The position numbers and the translations under genes were made by a program. A stretch of DNA of 7,176 nt, taken from NCBI RefSeq assembly GCF_031082345.1, contig NZ_JAVHLH010000146.1:1-7176 (forward strand). The letters run 5' to 3'. This DNA is from Brevundimonas sp. (GTDB taxonomy: Bacteria; Pseudomonadota; Alphaproteobacteria; Caulobacterales; Caulobacteraceae). A model generated the notes under the pieces. The model had not been told where the DNA came from. It made no database searches and saw only the letters and a program-made list of their open reading frames with translations. This document shows, one piece after another, positions 4,855-7,176 of the stretch (position 1 is the first letter of the stretch; every line of letters begins with the position of its first letter).

Positions 4855-7133
4855 CAACCAAGAGACTTTGGATCGTCCTCGCCCTGATCATGGCGAGTTC
4901 GTTCGCCGTGCTGGGGATGATGGGGCGGGAGATAAACCGGCAGGCGCCGCCCATACCGGCGCAGGTCGTGGACACCACCGGGGCGGTGCTGCTGACCCGG
5001 GAAGACATCCAGACCGGCCAGCTGGCCTGGCAGTCGATGGGCGGCCAGCAGGTCGGCTCGATCTGGGGCCACGGCGGCTACGTCGCCCCCGACTGGTCCG
5101 CCGACCAGCTACATCGGGAGACCATGGCCCTGCTGGAGATGTGGTCGCAACGCGACTTCGGCCAGTCCTGGGCCAGTCTCGACGTCGAACGTCAGGCGGC
5201 GCTGAAGGCGCGGGTCAAGCGCGAGATGCGCACCAACACCTATGACCCGGCGACCGACACCATCACCGTCTCGGCCGACCGGGCCGCCGCCATGCGCGAG
5301 GTCAAGGCCCACTACGTCGCCCTGCTGAGCGACGATCCGGCGCTGGAATCGCTGCGCGAGCAGTACGCCATCGCCAACAATGCCGTGCCGGACGTCAGCC
5401 GGCGCAACCAGATCTCGGCCTTCTACTGGTGGGCCAGCTGGGGCGCGGGGACCGAACGCCCGAACGACGTCATCACCTACACCTCCAACTGGCCGCACGA
5501 GCCGCTGATCGACAACGTGCCGACCCCGGCCAACATCGTCTGGTCGGTGGCCAGCGTCCTGCTGCTGATCATCGGCGTCGCCGCCCTGATCTTCTGGCAT
5601 GCGCGCCAGCCCAAGGAAGAGCACCTGGAGCCGCCCTCGGCCGATCCGCTGATGGGCATGAAGCCGACGCCGTCGATGAAGGCGGCGGGCAAGTATTTCC
5701 TGACCGTGATCGCCCTGTTCCTGCTTCAGGTCGGGCTCGGCGCCGTCACCGCCCACTATGCGGTCGAGGGCCATGACTTCTACGGCATTCCGATCTCGGA
5801 ATGGATTCCCTACGCCGTGACCCGCACCTGGCACACCCAGCTGGCGGTGTTCTGGATCGCCACGGCCTGGCTGGGCACGGGCCTCTACATCGCCCCCATC
5901 GTCTCGGGCAAGGAGCCCCGGTTCCAGGCCCTCGGCGTCAATGTCCTGTGGGTCGCCCTCGTCGTCGTCGTGCTCGGCTCGATGGCCGGCGAATGGTTCG
6001 GCGTGCAGCAGATCTTCGACCTCGACACCAACTGGTGGTTCGGCCACCAGGGCTGGGAATACATCGACCTCGGCCGCTTCTGGCAGAGCCTTCTGTTCGT
6101 CGGCCTGCTGCTGTGGCTGCTGCTGGTGACCCGGGCCCTGTGGCCGGCGCTGAAGGAGAAGTCCCAGGCCAAGCCAGTGCTGGTCATCCTGTTCCTGTCC
6201 ACCGTGGCCATCGCCCTGTTCTATGCGGCCGGCTTCATGTGGGGCAAACACACCCACATCAGCATGGTCGAATACTGGCGCTGGTGGGTGGTCCACCTGT
6301 GGGTCGAGGGCTTCTTCGAAGTGTTCGCCACCGCGGTGATCAGCCTGCTGTTCGTCCGCCTGGGCCTGGTCCGTCCGATCGTCGCCAACGTGGCGGTGGT
6401 GTTCGGCACCATCGTCTTCATGACCGGCGGCGTGCTGGGCACGGCGCACCACTGGTATTTCGCCGGCACGCCGACCTCGGTGATGGCCATCGGCTCGGTG
6501 TTCTCGGCTCTTGAGGTCGTGCCCCTGGCCCTGGTCGGCTTCGAGGCCTTCGAGAACTGGCGGCATACGAAGGCCGCCCCGTGGGTCAAGGCCTACAAAT
6601 GGCCGATCCTGTTCTTCGTCTCCGTCGGCTTCTGGAACCTGCTCGGCGCCGGCGTCTTCGGCTTCATGATCAACCCGCCGCTGGCCCTCTATTACATCCA
6701 GGGCCTGAACACGACGGCGACCCACGCCCACGCGGCCCTGTTCGGGGTCTACGGGATGCTGGGCATCGGCCTGCTGCTGTTCTGCTTCCGCAGCCTGGCG
6801 CGGCGCGAGGCCTGGAGCGACAAGCTTCTGGCGTGGACCTTCTGGCTGCTGAACATCGGCCTGGCGATGATGCTGTTCATGTCGCTGCTGCCGATCGGGG
6901 TGGTGCAGGCCTTCGCCAGCATCGAGCACGGCATGTGGTTCGCGCGCTCACCGGCGGTGCTGCACTCGCCGCTGGTCCAGACCCTCGTCTGGATGCGCGT
7001 CCCGGGCGACGTGGTGTTCGGGGCGGGGGCCGTCACCCTGGCGGTCTTCGCGGCCCGGCTGGTGATCGGGGGGCTCAAGCCGAAGCCCGAGGTCGAGCCG
7101 GTCGCCGAGCCGGCGGTCCTGCCGGCCGAGTAA
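4851..7133 (+). CDS. norB: Quinol-dependent nitric oxide reductase (qNOR, NorB/NorZ)
   Basis: This 760-residue inner-membrane enzyme reduces 2 NO to N2O with electrons from quinol. Its length fits single-subunit qNOR, in which a NorC-like N-terminal domain is fused to the NorB core. Helix 1 (about 6-24) anchors a periplasmic domain (about 25-225) with no CxxCH haem c motif, so electrons come from quinol rather than cytochrome c. Haem and metal ligands of the NorB core are present: H328 (RTWHTQ) and H627 (THAHA) for haem b, H625 for haem b3, and H482, H533 and H534 (VHLWVEG, TAHHW) for non-haem FeB, with glutamates E486 and E490 typical of NOR. H302 and E306 (AHYAVE) match the quinol-site pair of bacterial qNOR structures; D720 in VPGD is a further candidate. 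About 14 membrane helices are expected. No neighbouring norC, norD or norQ is visible. The gene sits under an NnrR-like box and could serve NO detoxification or partial denitrification. Confidence 0.96.
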   Translation: MTTKRLWIVLALIMASSFAVLGMMGREINRQAPPIPAQVVDTTGAVLLTREDIQTGQLAWQSMGGQQVGSIWGHGGYVAPDWSADQLHRETMALLEMWSQRDFGQSWASLDVERQAALKARVKREMRTNTYDPATDTITVSADRAAAMREVKAHYVALLSDDPALESLREQYAIANNAVPDVSRRNQISAFYWWASWGAGTERPNDVITYTSNWPHEPLIDNVPTPANIVWSVASVLLLIIGVAALIFWHARQPKEEHLEPPSADPLMGMKPTPSMKAAGKYFLTVIALFLLQVGLGAVTAHYAVEGHDFYGIPISEWIPYAVTRTWHTQLAVFWIATAWLGTGLYIAPIVSGKEPRFQALGVNVLWVALVVVVLGSMAGEWFGVQQIFDLDTNWWFGHQGWEYIDLGRFWQSLLFVGLLLWLLLVTRALWPALKEKSQAKPVLVILFLSTVAIALFYAAGFMWGKHTHISMVEYWRWWVVHLWVEGFFEVFATAVISLLFVRLGLVRPIVANVAVVFGTIVFMTGGVLGTAHHWYFAGTPTSVMAIGSVFSALEVVPLALVGFEAFENWRHTKAAPWVKAYKWPILFFVSVGFWNLLGAGVFGFMINPPLALYYIQGLNTTATHAHAALFGVYGMLGIGLLLFCFRSLARREAWSDKLLAWTFWLLNIGLAMMLFMSLLPIGVVQAFASIEHGMWFARSPAVLHSPLVQTLVWMRVPGDVVFGAGAVTLAVFAARLVIGGLKPKPEVEPVAEPAVLPAE

Positions 7134-7144
7134 CGGGCCGGCAG
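7119..7144 (+). terminator. Hairpin spanning the norB stop codon
   Basis: CTGCCGGCC (7119-7127) and GGCCGGCAG (7136-7144) form a perfect 9-bp stem whose 8-nt loop holds the TAA stop. It is followed by CTTACGGG, not a T run, so it is not a classic intrinsic terminator; it may protect the 3' end of the mRNA or help Rho-type termination. Confidence 0.45.
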
Positions 7145-7152
7145 CTTACGGG

Positions 7153-7176
7153 CGGGGAGAGGCGAACCCCTCCCCG
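7153..7176 (+). terminator. Probable terminator hairpin after norB (cut by window end)
   Basis: CGGGGAG (7153-7159) pairs with CTCCCCG (7170-7176). Inside it an A·C mismatch is followed by a GG/CC pair closing a CGAA loop. This strong stem starts 19 nt after the norB stop. Any T tract would lie beyond the window, so the call rests on the stem and position only. Confidence 0.55.

Noticed and set aside
3137..5008. 623-codon open frame on the minus strand across aox, hemN and the norB start
   Set aside because: It is antisense to three clearly recognised genes, is rich in Arg, Gly and His with no family motif, and reads like a GC-rich shadow frame.
5109..6929. 606-codon open frame antisense to norB
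   Set aside because: Its low-complexity composition (Gln, His, Asp, Gly, Arg) is a mirror of the hydrophobic NorB codons; no domain is recognisable.

Overview
The window is GC-rich, densely coded DNA from an alphaproteobacterium. The N-terminal ALAS sequence, the FixL/FixJ pair and the combination of AOX, HemN and a quinol-type NO reductase fit Caulobacterales (Brevundimonas- or Caulobacter-like). The genus is inferred from remembered family sequence, not from a search. No rRNA, tRNA, CRISPR array, insertion sequence or phage gene is visible.

Layout. Minus strand, left part: the first 103 codons of hemA (5-aminolevulinate synthase), which runs off the left edge, preceded by an 88-nt gap and then fixJ and fixL. 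fixL is transcribed first; it overlaps fixJ by 11 nt, and hemA follows in the same direction. Plus strand, right part: an alternative oxidase gene (aox) divergent from fixL, hemN 26 nt after it, then a 139-nt gap and norB (single-subunit quinol-dependent NO reductase, norZ/qNOR type). Two GC-rich hairpins follow norB at the right edge.

How the genes fit together. FixL is a membrane-bound haem-PAS oxygen sensor kinase that signals to FixJ. AOX and qNOR both take electrons directly from the quinol pool. AOX reduces O2 with a non-haem di-iron centre, an enzyme type known to tolerate NO and cyanide. qNOR reduces NO to N2O. HemN supplies the oxygen-independent step of haem synthesis and HemA the first step. 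I read the window as a low-oxygen / nitric-oxide respiration and haem-supply island.

Regulation. The gap before norB contains TTGCG-N4-CACAA, which matches the published NnrR box of Rhodobacter as I recall it and lies at a sensible distance from the norB start. The fixL/aox divergent gap holds a one-mismatch version of this box, a 7-bp dyad (GGTGAAA-N8-TTTCACC) and a 10-bp GC-only stem-loop. The most interesting hypothesis is that the NO-tolerant oxidase, HemN and the NO reductase respond jointly to NO and O2. The proteins themselves belong to known families; the novelty, if any, is in the arrangement and the operator sites.
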